64,000 nt of DNA. It comes from Psychrobacillus sp. FSL H8-0483 (GTDB lineage: Bacteria > Bacillota > Bacilli > Bacillales_A > Planococcaceae). The stretch is from positions 310,001-374,000 of the forward strand of contig NZ_CP152052.1 of NCBI RefSeq assembly GCF_038637725.1, read 5' to 3'. Positions 1 to 8,486 of this stretch are shown piece after piece. The notes below the pieces were generated by a model. That model searched no databases. It worked only from the letters and a program-made list of their open reading frames with translations, and was not told where the DNA came from. Within the stretch, counting starts at the first letter, position 1; each line of letters starts with the position of its first letter. The position numbers and the translations under genes were made by a program.

Positions 1-268
1 AGAAATAGTTCTAAGTGGAGTTGGGACTGGTCGTCCTTCCATCAAAAACTACATAGTAGATCATCTGTACAAACCTTTTACTTTTCTTAGCTACACATTT
101 TAAAAAATGTATTATCAAGGCTAAGGGAAGCGACGGTTAAAGATCAGTAACAGTACTACCAAAAAGAAATGAGCTCATGGAAGTAACCATCCATTTACAT
201 CAACTCTCGTTTCCCCGTTAAAGGAGTAGACGATGAGCAGTCCCAAACTCACAACTATAAGTTTTTAC

Positions 269-1087
269 CTAAATCTTTTCTAAAACCCCTTTAATCAATC
301 CAACAAATTTAGTTTTTACTTTACTCGCAACTTCGATGACTTCATCATGATTTAATGGCTGATCTAATATCCCGCATGCCATATTTGTTAAGCAAGAAAT
401 ACCAAGTACCTTCATATTTCCGTGTGTGGCTACAATAGCTTCTGGTACTGTTGACATACCTACAGCGTCAGCTCCTAGTGTTCGAATCATACGAATTTCT
501 GCTGGAGTTTCGTAGGCGGGGCCGCTCCACCAAGCATAGACTCCGTGCTGCAAAGGTATATTTTGTTCGGATGCTACTGTAGTGGCGATATTACGTAGCT
601 CCTTGTTATATACTTGCGATAAATCAGGAAAGCGAGTTCCTAGCTCATCATTGTTTGGTCCCATTAATGGATTTGTCCCAACTAAATTAATATGGTCTGT
701 AATGATCATTAAATCTCCGGGACTAAAGCTTGTATTAACAGCACCACAAGCGTTTGTAATAATCACATTCTCTATACCAAGTGCTTTCATTACACGTACT
801 GGGAAGGTTACTTCATCCAAAGTAAACCCTTCATAATAATGAAAACGACCTTTCATCGCTGCTACAATCTTTCCATTTAATTCTCCTATAACAAGTTCGT
901 TCGCATGACCAATTGCTTCAGACTTTGCAAAGTGAGGAATTTCACTATAAGGAATTTTGACCGGATTCTTAATTTCATCCGCAAGTGTTCCTAAGCCTGA
1001 GCCTAGAATCAGTCCAATCACAGGACGATCGTCTGTCTTATTCATAATGAAATCTCTAGTTTCTAAAATATCTTGGATGTTATGCAT
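269..1087 (-). CDS. pupG: Purine nucleoside phosphorylase (PNP-I)
   Basis: A cytoplasmic purine-salvage enzyme that cleaves (deoxy)guanosine and inosine with phosphate to the free base and (deoxy)ribose 1-phosphate. The 272-residue product is full length for the trimeric PNP family. Visible signatures are the phosphate loop GSGLG near residue 29, GRFHYYEG, the PGDLMIITDHIN block, SGPAYETPAEIRM, and the base-contacting TNMACGI near the C-terminus. The start is fixed by AAGGAGG about 7 nt upstream. It is transcribed alone here; a guanine deaminase and a NupC transporter later in the window serve the same salvage route. The family assignment is firm; the exact base preference is inferred. Confidence 0.95.
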   Translation of the reverse strand: MHNIQDILETRDFIMNKTDDRPVIGLILGSGLGTLADEIKNPVKIPYSEIPHFAKSEAIGHANELVIGELNGKIVAAMKGRFHYYEGFTLDEVTFPVRVMKALGIENVIITNACGAVNTSFSPGDLMIITDHINLVGTNPLMGPNNDELGTRFPDLSQVYNKELRNIATTVASEQNIPLQHGVYAWWSGPAYETPAEIRMIRTLGADAVGMSTVPEAIVATHGNMKVLGISCLTNMACGILDQPLNHDEVIEVASKVKTKFVGLIKGVLEKI

Positions 1088-1451
1088 TAATATTTCCTCC
1101 TTGGATCGTTATCATTAAAGTTTAGTATTAAAAAAACTACACATGTAGTCTACATTTACTAGCAAAAATATAGCATGTTATCGTTAAAAGTTTAATGGAG
1201 GGAAGTATCATTGTAAAGGAAACTTCATAAATGTACTTATATTCCAAACAGTTTACTTGCAGTCTTGAATTTTTATAACACAGGGGCATAAGGGTATGTT
1301 TTTTGATCAAAAAAAGTAGCTTTTTATTACTTAGGAGAGGATGAGGGAGATGTTGGAGTAGAATGAATAAGTAGATATCTCTACCTGACACAAGTAGAAA
1401 TATCTACTATTCTATGTTTCCAAGGTTCATTATTAATCTAAAATCTCCCCC
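1088..1451. other. Intergenic stretch, no gene recognised
   Basis: AT-rich spacer between the PNP start and the tiny peptide gene. Open frames here have no ribosome site and no recognisable motif. It presumably holds the PNP promoter; I cannot point to a convincing one. Confidence 0.4.
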
Positions 1452-1538
1452 CTATGCGACAATCGTTTGTAATAATAGTTTCAATAACTCTTCTAATGTT
1501 TCTGGTAATAGTTCTGGTAAATCTATTGGACTCTTCAT
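1452..1538 (-). CDS. 28-residue amphipathic peptide, function unknown
   Basis: A very short frame with a near-perfect ribosome site: AAGGAGG (1546-1552), 7-nt spacing, then ATG. The translated peptide begins MKSPIDLPELLPETLEELL and ends LLLQTIVA. It is dominated by Leu, Glu and Pro and would form an acidic amphipathic helix. No signal peptide or Cys is present. A strong 11-bp hairpin (1632-1657) lies about 100 bp upstream. I do not recognise the family. Secreted signal, membrane-active peptide or leader peptide are all possible; the strong ribosome site is the only solid support for translation. Confidence 0.5.
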   Translation of the reverse strand: MKSPIDLPELLPETLEELLKLLLQTIVA

Positions 1539-1631
1539 TTCTATTCCTCCTTGAATCTCATATTCTATTACCAATATAGGCAATCTATTTCGATTTTATA
1601 CATAAATTTAGAAGAAAATATTAAAAATGTT

Positions 1632-1657
1632 GATAATCTCTTAAAAAAGAGATTATC
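1632..1657. other. Perfect 11-bp hairpin upstream of the small peptide gene
   Basis: GATAATCTCTT and its exact inverse AAGAGATTATC are separated by four A residues. No long T run follows on the plus strand; a short T5 stretch follows on the minus strand, so it could be a weak minus-strand terminator or a 5' leader structure for the peptide gene. Confidence 0.5.
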
Positions 1658-1800
1658 GATCTAAATTACTTTCATCAAAGTCCTAAACTCCCAAACTAAT
1701 ATCGGCATTTCCTACACATTTCTTCTAGTAATCTACATAAACGTTTATTTGACGTTTTACAAAGTATTCTATATTATGAATAGGTACCCGAATGATCGGG

Positions 1801-1836
1801 AGAGGTTCATAGCTGATACCCTCTATAAAAAACTAT
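1801..1836 (+). promoter_or_regulatory. preQ1-I riboswitch (queF leader)
   Basis: The leader shows the compact preQ1 class I core: AGAGGTTC, AGC, then ACCCTCTATAAAAAACTA, giving the short P1 stem (AGAGG/CCTCT) and the A-rich tail that forms the H-type pseudoknot. It lies about 140 bp upstream of queF, followed by an intrinsic terminator. Known behaviour of the class is to shut down queuosine biosynthesis genes when preQ1 is abundant. Confidence 0.92.
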
Positions 1837-1852
1837 GGATACATGACTATTC

Positions 1853-1883
1853 GCCATGTCCATATTTGGACGTGGCTTTTTTT
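1853..1883 (+). terminator. Riboswitch-controlled terminator before queF
   Basis: GCCATGTCC pairs with GGACGTGGC across a short loop and is followed by seven T. Its place directly after the preQ1 aptamer makes it the likely expression platform. Confidence 0.85.
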
Positions 1884-1973
1884 ATGTTTTTTATCCTATT
1901 TGTTTTATAGAACAGTTGCAGATGCCTCTCTTGATAAAGTGTTGGGAAACATTTTATTAGGAGGTTTTTTTTT

Positions 1974-2474
1974 ATGTCTAGCCGAAATCATGAAGAAAGT
2001 TTAAAAGATTTAACCCTGTTAGGGAATCAAGGTGTACAGTATGCATTTCAATATGCACCAGAGGTATTGGAGTCAGTGGATAATCTTCATTCCAATCGGG
2101 ATTATTTTGTGAAGTTTAATTGTCCAGAGTTTACTAGTTTATGCCCGATTACGAATCAGCCTGATTTTGCAACTATGTACATCTCGTACGTACCGGATCA
2201 AAAAATAGTGGAGAGTAAATCACTAAAATTATATTTATTCAGTTTTAGAAATCACGGGGATTTCCATGAAGACTGCGTAAATATCATTATGAACGATTTA
2301 ATTAAATTACTTGATCCAAGGTATATTGAGGTCTGGGGGAAATTCACTCCACGTGGAGGACTTTCCATTGATCCATGGTGTAACTATGGGAAGCCGGGCA
2401 CGAAATACGAAGAGATGGCTCATTATCGTTTGATGAATCATGATCTTTATCCAGAAAAAATAGATAATCGATAA
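1974..2474 (+). CDS. queF: NADPH-dependent preQ0 reductase (7-cyano-7-deazaguanine reductase)
   Basis: Reduces preQ0 to preQ1, the last step before the base is inserted into tRNA. The 166-residue protein matches the short, unimodular QueF type. The catalytic Cys is at about residue 57 in [14 protein letters not shown] and the diagnostic QueF motif [16 protein letters not shown] follows; the C-terminal half has the T-fold residues (RGGLSIDP). AGGAGG precedes the ATG. It has its own preQ1 riboswitch and is separated from queC by a second riboswitch, so the two transcripts are controlled independently. Confidence 0.96.
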   Translation: MSSRNHEESLKDLTLLGNQGVQYAFQYAPEVLESVDNLHSNRDYFVKFNCPEFTSLCPITNQPDFATMYISYVPDQKIVESKSLKLYLFSFRNHGDFHEDCVNIIMNDLIKLLDPRYIEVWGKFTPRGGLSIDPWCNYGKPGTKYEEMAHYRLMNHDLYPEKIDNR

Positions 2475-2506
2475 ACGAGGAATTGAATAGTCAGTCATAT
2501 GTAGGA

Positions 2507-2541
2507 AGAGGTTTTTAGCTACCCTCTTTAAAAAACTAAGG
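2507..2541 (+). promoter_or_regulatory. Second preQ1-I riboswitch (queCDE leader)
   Basis: AGAGGTTTTTAGCTACCCTC followed by TTTAAAAAACTAAGGAG again fits the preQ1-I core. It differs from the upstream copy in loop bases but keeps P1, AGC-ACC and the A-rich tail. It sits between queF and queC and is followed at once by an intrinsic terminator. Confidence 0.9.
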
Positions 2542-2543
2542 AG

Positions 2544-2576
2544 AAAACAGCATTCTTTCTTAAGATGCTGTTTTTT
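2544..2576 (+). terminator. Terminator of the second preQ1 riboswitch
   Basis: AAAACAGCAT pairs with ATGCTGTTTT and runs into a T tract 20 bp before the queC start. It is the likely off-state platform of the queC riboswitch and also ends the queF transcript. Confidence 0.85.
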
Positions 2577-2597
2577 CATGATAAGGGAGTTTTACAG

Positions 2598-3257
2598 ATG
2601 AAGCAGGAAAAAGCAATCATTGTATTTAGCGGAGGTCAAGACAGTACGACTTGTCTTTTCTGGGCAAAAGAACGTTTTGGAGAGATTGAGGCAGTGACTT
2701 TTGATTATGGTCAAAGGCATAGTCTTGAAATTGAATGTGCGAAGGAGATAGCCAAGGAACTCGGTATCAAGCATCACATACTAGATATGTCGCTCTTGAA
2801 TCAGCTTGCTCCGAATGCATTGACACGAGAAGATATAGCGGTAGAAGACGGAGAAGAAGGTGAACTACCCTCGACTTTTGTGCCTGGCCGTAATTTGCTC
2901 TTTCTTTCCTTTGCCGGAGTTTTAGCAAGCCAAGTGGGAGCCAAGCATATCGTGACTGGCGTGTGTGAAACTGATTTCAGTGGATATCCCGATTGCCGAG
3001 ATATTTTTGTAAAATCCTTAAACGTAACATTAAATTTATCCATGGACGATACCTTTCTGATCGATACACCGCTAATGTGGCTGAACAAGGCACAAACATG
3101 GGAGCTTGCTGATCAGCTCGGGGCGCTGGAGTTTGTTCGGGAAAAAACGTTGACCTGCTATAACGGAGTAATAGCAGATGGCTGTGGGGAATGTCCGGCG
3201 TGTAAGCTGCGACAAAAAGGGCTTGATGAGTATTTAAGCTTTCGGAAGGAGTCTTAA
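2598..3257 (+). CDS. queC: 7-cyano-7-deazaguanine synthase
   Basis: ATP-dependent enzyme that converts 7-carboxy-7-deazaguanine and ammonia to preQ0. The PP-loop signature SGGQDS is at residues 11-16 and a C-terminal zinc site is formed by Cys residues in LTCYNG and CGECPACK. I start at ATG 2598 (MKQEK) because AAGGGAG lies about 8 nt upstream; an in-frame upstream ATG falls inside the terminator hairpin. At 219 residues it has the usual length. First gene of a tight queC-queD-queE block. Confidence 0.96.
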   Translation: MKQEKAIIVFSGGQDSTTCLFWAKERFGEIEAVTFDYGQRHSLEIECAKEIAKELGIKHHILDMSLLNQLAPNALTREDIAVEDGEEGELPSTFVPGRNLLFLSFAGVLASQVGAKHIVTGVCETDFSGYPDCRDIFVKSLNVTLNLSMDDTFLIDTPLMWLNKAQTWELADQLGALEFVREKTLTCYNGVIADGCGECPACKLRQKGLDEYLSFRKES

Positions 3258-3260
3258 GGC

Positions 3261-3734
3261 ATGCCTGAATTTAGAATTGTCGATAAGCTCCAAAAAATAG
3301 ACGAAGATATTCAAAGGAGTCAATTGAACTATCATTCAAAGCGTGTTCTTGTGAGTAAGGAATTTACCTTTGATGCATCCCATCATTTACATCACTACGA
3401 GGGGAAATGTAAAAACCTGCATGGTCATACGTATCGTGCCGTATTAGGATTGAGTGGATATACGGATGAACGTGGTTTGATGATAGATTTTGGCGATATA
3501 AAAGAGATATGGAAACAAAAAATAGAGATTTATTTGGATCATCGTTATCTAAATGAAACCCTTCCACCGATGAATACGACGGCAGAGAACATCGTTGTCT
3601 GGATCTACGAAAAGTTGGTCGAAGCCTTGCTTGAGGAACAACGATATACCGGGGCGCGTGTAGAATTTATCAGGCTGTATGAAACTCCGACAAGCTATGC
3701 TGAAGCGAGACGGGAGTGGATGGAAGTTGAGTAA
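3261..3734 (+). CDS. queD: 6-carboxy-5,6,7,8-tetrahydropterin synthase
   Basis: Converts dihydroneopterin triphosphate to 6-carboxytetrahydropterin, the first committed step of 7-deazapurine synthesis. Zinc ligands are visible in FDASHHL and NLHGH, and the catalytic Cys lies just before NLHGH (about residue 50). The 157-residue length includes an N-terminal extension of about 30 residues before the conserved fold, as in other Bacillales. It starts 3 nt after queC stops and overlaps queE by 8 nt, implying translational coupling. Confidence 0.95.
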   Translation: MPEFRIVDKLQKIDEDIQRSQLNYHSKRVLVSKEFTFDASHHLHHYEGKCKNLHGHTYRAVLGLSGYTDERGLMIDFGDIKEIWKQKIEIYLDHRYLNETLPPMNTTAENIVVWIYEKLVEALLEEQRYTGARVEFIRLYETPTSYAEARREWMEVE

Positions 3735-4455
3735 GGTGCCCGTTATGGAGATTTTTGGACCGACGATTCAAGGTGAGGGAATGGTAGTGGGCCAGAAGAC
3801 GATGTTCGTGCGGACTGCAGGCTGTGACTATTCCTGTTCCTGGTGTGATTCATCGTTTACATGGGATGGCAGCGGCAAGCATCTTATTGTCCAAATGACA
3901 GCAGAAGAGATTTGGTCCGAGTTGAAACGTCTTGGAGGCAATGGTTTTTCATTTGTCACGATTTCGGGTGGCAATCCGGCACTCCTTCGAAATTTGGAAG
4001 CACTCATTGCAATATTAAAAGAAAATGAGATAAAAATCGGAGTGGAGACACAGGGAAGCAGGTGGCAGGAATGGCTGTATGATATCGATGAACTGACGAT
4101 TTCACCAAAGCCTCCTAGTTCCGGAATGACTACAGACTTTTCTGTGCTAACTGATATCTTAGGGAAACTTAATAAACGAAACAGTGAGCAGCATATATCT
4201 CTCAAAATAGTTGTTTTTAATGAAGCGGATTATGATTATGCCAAGCAAGTTCACCTGAGGTACCCGACAATACCTTTTTATCTCCAGGTCGGTAATGACG
4301 ATATCACGACGACGGACAATCTGCGGTTGATCACCCATTTATTAGAGAAGTACGAATCGTTGATCGACACGGTCATTGCGGATGAGGAATTAAGAGATGT
4401 CAAAGTACTGCCACAGCTGCATGCCCTCGTTTGGGGAAATAAAAGAGGCGTATAG
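3727..4455 (+). CDS. queE: 7-carboxy-7-deazaguanine synthase (radical SAM)
   Basis: Radical S-adenosylmethionine enzyme that contracts the pterin ring to 7-carboxy-7-deazaguanine. The cluster motif CxxxCxxC appears as CDYSCSWC at residues 33-40, preceded by EIFGPTIQGEG and followed by TISGGNP. I place the start at TTG 3727, giving 242 residues, the usual size; an ATG at 3679 would add 16 residues lying inside queD and not resembling the family. The overlap with queD suggests coupled translation. Confidence 0.93.
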   Translation: MSKVPVMEIFGPTIQGEGMVVGQKTMFVRTAGCDYSCSWCDSSFTWDGSGKHLIVQMTAEEIWSELKRLGGNGFSFVTISGGNPALLRNLEALIAILKENEIKIGVETQGSRWQEWLYDIDELTISPKPPSSGMTTDFSVLTDILGKLNKRNSEQHISLKIVVFNEADYDYAKQVHLRYPTIPFYLQVGNDDITTTDNLRLITHLLEKYESLIDTVIADEELRDVKVLPQLHALVWGNKRGV

Positions 4456-4501
4456 TGGACAACCACAAAATTATATCTAAATTTACTTGAGGAGTAACAT
4501 C

Positions 4502-5041
4502 ATGAGAATATTATTCTATTTATTATCTATTGTCACCGCTAATGTGGTAACAGCAGCATTTGCACCATTACAGCTTGGAATGTTTATCGTTCCTATGGGA
4601 ACTTTTCTGATCGGAGCGACCTTTATTTTCCGAGATCTTGTGCAAAATAAATACGGAAGATCAAAGACATATTTATTTATTATTACAGCTTTAGCCTTAT
4701 CCGCATTCGTTTCATTCATGCTTGGAGATACACTGTTGATAGTGGTGGCATCGGCTCTTTCATTTGTTGTCGCTGAAACAGCTGATACAGAGATCTATAC
4801 TAGATTGAAACTACCAATGGCTTGGAGAGTGTTCTACAGCGGAATTGTTGGAGGATTTCTAGATTCTGCTATTTTCGTAGTAATTGGCTTGAGTCCACTT
4901 GGTGCCAATTTTCTACCTTGGGAAGCTGTACCATTCGCTATTATAGGCCAAATTATTGTGAAGACTGTTATTCAAATGTTCGGCGCACTGATTTTGAGTC
5001 AAATTCATGTAATTAAGAAAAAACGTCTTGTATCAGAATAG
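4502..5041 (+). CDS. VUT-family transporter, probable queuosine precursor importer
   Basis: A 179-residue integral membrane protein with about five hydrophobic segments and the conserved interior FRDLVQNKYGR, ADTEIYTRLK and GGFLDSAIF typical of the VUT/YhhQ family, several of which import preQ0/preQ1 or queuine. GAGGAG at 4489-4494 fixes ATG 4502. It directly follows queE by about 45 bp and precedes a terminator, so it is the last gene of the queuosine unit. The substrate is inferred from family and position. Confidence 0.85.
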   Translation: MRILFYLLSIVTANVVTAAFAPLQLGMFIVPMGTFLIGATFIFRDLVQNKYGRSKTYLFIITALALSAFVSFMLGDTLLIVVASALSFVVAETADTEIYTRLKLPMAWRVFYSGIVGGFLDSAIFVVIGLSPLGANFLPWEAVPFAIIGQIIVKTVIQMFGALILSQIHVIKKKRLVSE

Positions 5042-5049
5042 TTGTATGA

Positions 5050-5087
5050 AGGAGGTTGTTTACTTTTGAGACAGCCTCCTCTTTTTG
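5050..5087 (+). terminator. Terminator after the queuosine unit
   Basis: AGGAGGTTGT pairs with ACAGCCTCCT (one wobble) and is followed by CTTTTT. Confidence 0.85.
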
Positions 5088-5091
5088 ATGA

Positions 5092-5196
5092 TTTGTCGCT
5101 TTGGGCTGGGCGTTTGTCGTGTTCGTAAGGTGTTTTGTTGCGTTCGATGTGTTGTTTGTCGTGTTCATGGAGTGTTTCGTCTCGTTCAGGATAATA
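5092..5196. repeat. Five 21-bp tandem repeats, heptapeptide-like on the minus strand
   Basis: Five consecutive 21-bp units begin TTTGTCG, TTTGTCG, TTTGTTG, TTTGTCG and TTCGTCT. Read on the minus strand they encode 7-residue units such as ERDETLH, EHDKQHI, ERNKTPY, EHDKRPA. A 73-codon frame runs through them, but it has no ribosome site and its tail runs back into the 3' end of the VUT gene, so I treat the array as a repeat rather than a gene. Confidence 0.75.
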
Positions 5197-5237
5197 TTGG
5201 GAATTTAATTGTATAGGTGCTCGCATAATGCAAGAAT

Positions 5238-5293
<56 letters not shown>

Positions 5294-5302
5294 GAGTGTA
5301 AT

Positions 5303-5354
5303 AATAAAAAATAGCCCTCCAATCGTCCGTTTCCGATCGATTGGAGGGCTATTT
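5303..5354 (-). terminator. Strong terminator for the radical SAM gene
   Basis: A perfect 17-bp stem (AAATAGCCCTCCAATCG and its inverse) followed on the minus strand by TTTTTTATTATT. It sits about 125 bp after the minus-strand gene ending at 5480. Confidence 0.88.
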
Positions 5355-5389
5355 ATAAGGATTTCATTACTTTATTCTGTAGGCGGTGG

Positions 5390-5440
5390 AGAATATATTT
5401 TTTTGACGAAAATCGGCGGAAAGCGAGTGGGTTTTCGTCT
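5390..5440. repeat. Dispersed intergenic repeat, copy 1
   Basis: Contains AGAATATATTTT and CGGAAAGCGAGTGG, flanked by the short inverted repeat GACGAAAA/TTTTCGTC. A related copy lies at 30803-30865. Elements with the GCGGAAAGCGAGTGG core are common between genes in Bacillales. Confidence 0.6.
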
Positions 5441-5479
5441 ATAACAACCTTGTTGTTTAACAGAGCCTATTTAAAAAAA

Positions 5480-6355
5480 TTACACTCCAAATCTCTGTCT
5501 ATATCCGCACTTCCTACACATTTCTTCCACAGCTTCTCTTCGCGTAAACCCGTCATAAAGAGCGTTTGCTCGATCGCTTTCAATTATTTCTGAGAACGGG
5601 GTTTTATTGATATTACCTAAATTGATCACGCCTTCTCCGTCTAAACAGCAAGGCACAACCGTTCCATCGACAAGAATGGCCGCTTGGCTGCGAAGGGCAT
5701 GACAGAATCCTTTGCCATCATCCTCTGGCGCCTGTAAGCTTGGCCATTGGAATTCATGGTCTTGGTTTAGATAAACGTTTTGTGCGATTTTTAAGCCTTT
5801 ACCTGGTTGTACTTTTTCTTCTATTTTGTAATCTAAGTTATATTCATTTTCTAAGATTTCTAACGTTTCGCGGTTTCTTCTCTGCGCTAATTCAGTTGTT
5901 GCTTCTTTTTGTAAATTCCATAATCGATACGAAATAATGGTATTATGTTCCCTCGAATCGCGAACAAATTCTAGAATATCTCCTAAGTACTTTTCGCGAT
6001 TTTCAGATCCTTCATGACCATCGAAGCTATGTAGGGAGAAGTTGATTTGGCGTAATGCCGGTTTACCTAATAATTTTTCACGATTCTTTTTAATAAGCGT
6101 CCCATTCGTTGTGATATTTACTTTAAATCCTTTGGCATGAGCAGCATCCAACAGTTGATCGATTCTCGCATGGAGAAGCGGCTCCCCTTTGACATGAAGG
6201 TAAATATATTTTGTATGGTCTTTAATTTGATCTAGTATGTTGTTAAAAGCATCTAGTTTAATAATATTCGCTTTTCGACTTGTTGGGGGACAGAAGCTAC
6301 AAGCAAGGTTGCATACACTGGTAATTTCGATATACATTTTTTTAAATGTTTTCAA
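5480..6355 (-). CDS. Radical SAM protein with SPASM-type C-terminus
   Basis: A 291-residue iron-sulfur protein. The N-terminal radical SAM motif is CNLACSFC at about residues 15-22, followed by the TIM-barrel features KGEPLLH and NITTNGTL. The C-terminal part has clustered Cys (FCHAL, VPCCLDGEG, MCRKCGYRQRF) typical of a SPASM or twitch domain holding extra Fe-S clusters, as in peptide-modifying maturases. No precursor peptide gene is seen beside it. The start is TTG 6355; a weak GGTGA lies upstream, and ATG 6337 is an alternative that would leave the CxxxCxxC motif intact. Substrate unknown. Confidence 0.85.
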   Translation of the reverse strand: MKTFKKMYIEITSVCNLACSFCPPTSRKANIIKLDAFNNILDQIKDHTKYIYLHVKGEPLLHARIDQLLDAAHAKGFKVNITTNGTLIKKNREKLLGKPALRQINFSLHSFDGHEGSENREKYLGDILEFVRDSREHNTIISYRLWNLQKEATTELAQRRNRETLEILENEYNLDYKIEEKVQPGKGLKIAQNVYLNQDHEFQWPSLQAPEDDGKGFCHALRSQAAILVDGTVVPCCLDGEGVINLGNINKTPFSEIIESDRANALYDGFTRREAVEEMCRKCGYRQRFGV

Positions 6356-6486
6356 GGTTTATTCACCATTCCAGTTCTGATTTATTAATTCTATACTCAT
6401 TTTAACAGAATTTAATTGTTCATCAAATACGGGTACTAGATTTTCCTTCTGAATAACTTCAGTGACACAGTATAAACAATGCAATT

Positions 6487-6520
6487 TAAAAAAGGACCTG
6501 TCTCCAAAAGAAGGCAGGTC
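6487..6520 (-). terminator. Terminator of the aldo/keto reductase gene
   Basis: On the minus strand GACCTGCC pairs with GACAGGTC and is followed by TTTTTT, just after the gene stop at 6534. Confidence 0.8.
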
Positions 6521-6533
6521 TACTCATTAGATA

Positions 6534-7346
6534 TTAAAATTCGATTTTGTCTGGGTCTGGGCCGATTCGCTCGTTTGTCGCAATTGCATCAATTGCGGCC
6601 ATGTCTTCCGATGATAATTGGAAGTCGAATACGTTTAAGTTTTCTTGAATACGGCTTGGTGTCACAGATTTTGGTAATGCGACGTGTCCCGTTTGTAAAT
6701 GCCAGCGAAGTACAATTTGGGATGGCGTTTTTTCGTATTTATTCGCCAATTCATGGAACAAGTCAATCTCCATGAATTTTCCTTGCATCAATGGGCTCCA
6801 GGCTTGTATGTGAATACCTTCGCCTTTTAAATAATCCACAAAATCTTTTTGAGGCAACTGAGGGTGTAACTCGATTTGGTTGACCATTGGCGTCATTAAA
6901 CCGGCTTCCTTCAACTGTTCCAAATGATGCTGCTTGAAGTTAGACACGCCAATTGCCTTCGCTTTACCTTCTTCACATAACTCTACAAGTGAACGCCACG
7001 CTTCTACAATCCCATCGACTGGCCAGTGTATTAAGCATAGGTCTAGGTAATCAGTATTCAAACGGTCGAGCGATTCTTGAAATGCCTCTTTCGTACGACC
7101 AGCACGGATGTCGTCGTTCCAAATTTTAGACGTTAGGAATATGTCTGCACGTGCTACACCAGAAGCGGCGATACCCTTTGCGACACCTTCCTCATTTTTA
7201 TAAATAGCAGCCGTATCAATGTGGCGATAGCCTATGCGTAGTGCTTCTTCAACTGCACCTGGCGCTTCCGTATCATTATCAACTAGATACACACCAAAAC
7301 CGATCTGGGGTATTTTTGTGCCATTACTTAGTGTAATAAAATCCAT
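6534..7346 (-). CDS. Aldo/keto reductase
   Basis: NADPH-dependent oxidoreductase of the AKR superfamily (YtbE/YvgN-like), cytoplasmic. The catalytic tetrad is visible: Asp in RHIDTA, Tyr in AAIYKNE, Lys in LTSKIW and His in CLIHWP. Cofactor contacts follow in LPKSVTPSRI. Start chosen at ATG 7346 (MDFITLSNG) because GAGGAGAG precedes it by about 7 nt; an upstream ATG 21 bp earlier lacks a good site. The 270-residue length is normal. Likely reduces reactive aldehydes such as methylglyoxal; the true substrate cannot be told from sequence. Confidence 0.93.
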   Translation of the reverse strand: MDFITLSNGTKIPQIGFGVYLVDNDTEAPGAVEEALRIGYRHIDTAAIYKNEEGVAKGIAASGVARADIFLTSKIWNDDIRAGRTKEAFQESLDRLNTDYLDLCLIHWPVDGIVEAWRSLVELCEEGKAKAIGVSNFKQHHLEQLKEAGLMTPMVNQIELHPQLPQKDFVDYLKGEGIHIQAWSPLMQGKFMEIDLFHELANKYEKTPSQIVLRWHLQTGHVALPKSVTPSRIQENLNVFDFQLSSEDMAAIDAIATNERIGPDPDKIEF

Positions 7347-7711
7347 ATGTATCTCTCCTCTGTGCATTTATCTTACCAATCTTCTCAAAGAGAACCCAAA
7401 TACTCAAATTATTAAGTATTTAGAAAATCAAAATGATAGAAAAATCCTATTAGTGGTGCGCCTTTTTCTATTAGATAATACGTTGTCATTGTATTAGTTT
7501 GGTGATATTCTTAAATATAATAAATCATACCTGTTAACTTGGTTAATGGGTTAATAAAGCTGTAAGTTGAAATGAACGTAGATTATGAAGTATATACTGC
7601 CAAAAAATCTATTCATATTACTATAACTAAATTGTATGTTTCTTCTTTTGTATAAGGAATTATTGGATGATTTTTTTCAATTGATGAATGTTAGAAATGA
7701 GGAGCGTTTTA
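7347..7711. other. Intergenic stretch, no gene recognised
   Basis: Divergent AT-rich spacer between the aldo/keto reductase and GNAT genes; it must hold both promoters. No coding frame with a ribosome site and no strong hairpin seen. Confidence 0.4.
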
Positions 7712-8224
7712 ATGATTACGGAAATCGTGGTAGAAGAACTAGTAGAAACAGATAAAGAAAGCGTTCGGAAATTATTAGTGGATAGTTATCAACAATATGA
7801 AAATGGTTTTGACGATCCGAAATTTTGGGAGCACTACTTAGAAGATATCATTGCTTCCGTTGATAATACAGATGTAGATAAAATATTAGTTGCGAGAGAC
7901 GATAAGGAAATTTTAGGGACTGTACAGCTTTTTGAAACGGCAGAAAAAGCATATTCAGGGCAGACAGTTGAAATTTATGCACCCTTCATTCGATTATTGG
8001 GCGTTCATCCGAATGCAAGAGGACGTGGCGTTGCACAAAAACTATTAAATGCTTGTGTAGACTATGCGAAACAAAAAGAGGCGAAAAGTATCTATTTGTT
8101 TACGGGAGATCCAATGGTAAAAGCCATTCGATTATATGAATATTTTGGCTTTGTAAGAGATTTAGAAGAAGAAAATAAACTCGGTGGTATGGGAGCCAAA
8201 TGCTATCGATTTGACTTGAACTAG
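7712..8224 (+). CDS. GNAT-family N-acetyltransferase
   Basis: A 170-residue acetyl-CoA-dependent transferase. The acetyl-CoA-binding motif A is RLLGVHPNARGRGVAQKLL near residues 97-115, and motif B is IRLYEYFGF. GAGGAG (7699-7704) sets ATG 7712 (MITEI); earlier in-frame ATGs have no site. It stands alone between the divergent aldo/keto reductase and the tRNA operon. Substrate unknown. Confidence 0.9.
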   Translation: MITEIVVEELVETDKESVRKLLVDSYQQYENGFDDPKFWEHYLEDIIASVDNTDVDKILVARDDKEILGTVQLFETAEKAYSGQTVEIYAPFIRLLGVHPNARGRGVAQKLLNACVDYAKQKEAKSIYLFTGDPMVKAIRLYEYFGFVRDLEEENKLGGMGAKCYRFDLN

Positions 8225-8323
8225 TTTTCTTTGTTTGAAATAATTTAAAGGATATTTAGTTCGCTCCTTTTCGAATTAAGGGAAGATAGATTAAATTCGC
8301 CGTATTTACTGTATTATTTAACC

Positions 8324-8367
8324 TAAAAAAATACCCCATCTGAGTGTAGAACTCAGATGGGGTATTT
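8324..8367 (-). terminator. Bidirectional terminator between GNAT gene and tRNA operon
   Basis: A perfect 17-bp stem (AAATACCCCATCTGAGT and its inverse) with a run of T on the minus strand. It ends the tRNA operon and can also end the converging GNAT transcript. Confidence 0.85.
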
Positions 8368-8407
8368 CTGTTTGTAAGTCAATTCTCTTGAGGGGATTGA
8401 CTATTGA

Positions 8408-8481
<74 letters not shown>

Positions 8482-8486
8482 ATTAT

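Noticed and set aside
5005-5226. 73-codon minus-strand frame with ERDK/EHDK heptads as a real protein
   Set aside because: No ribosome site, overlaps the 3' end of the VUT gene and a terminator, and the repeats alone explain the open frame.
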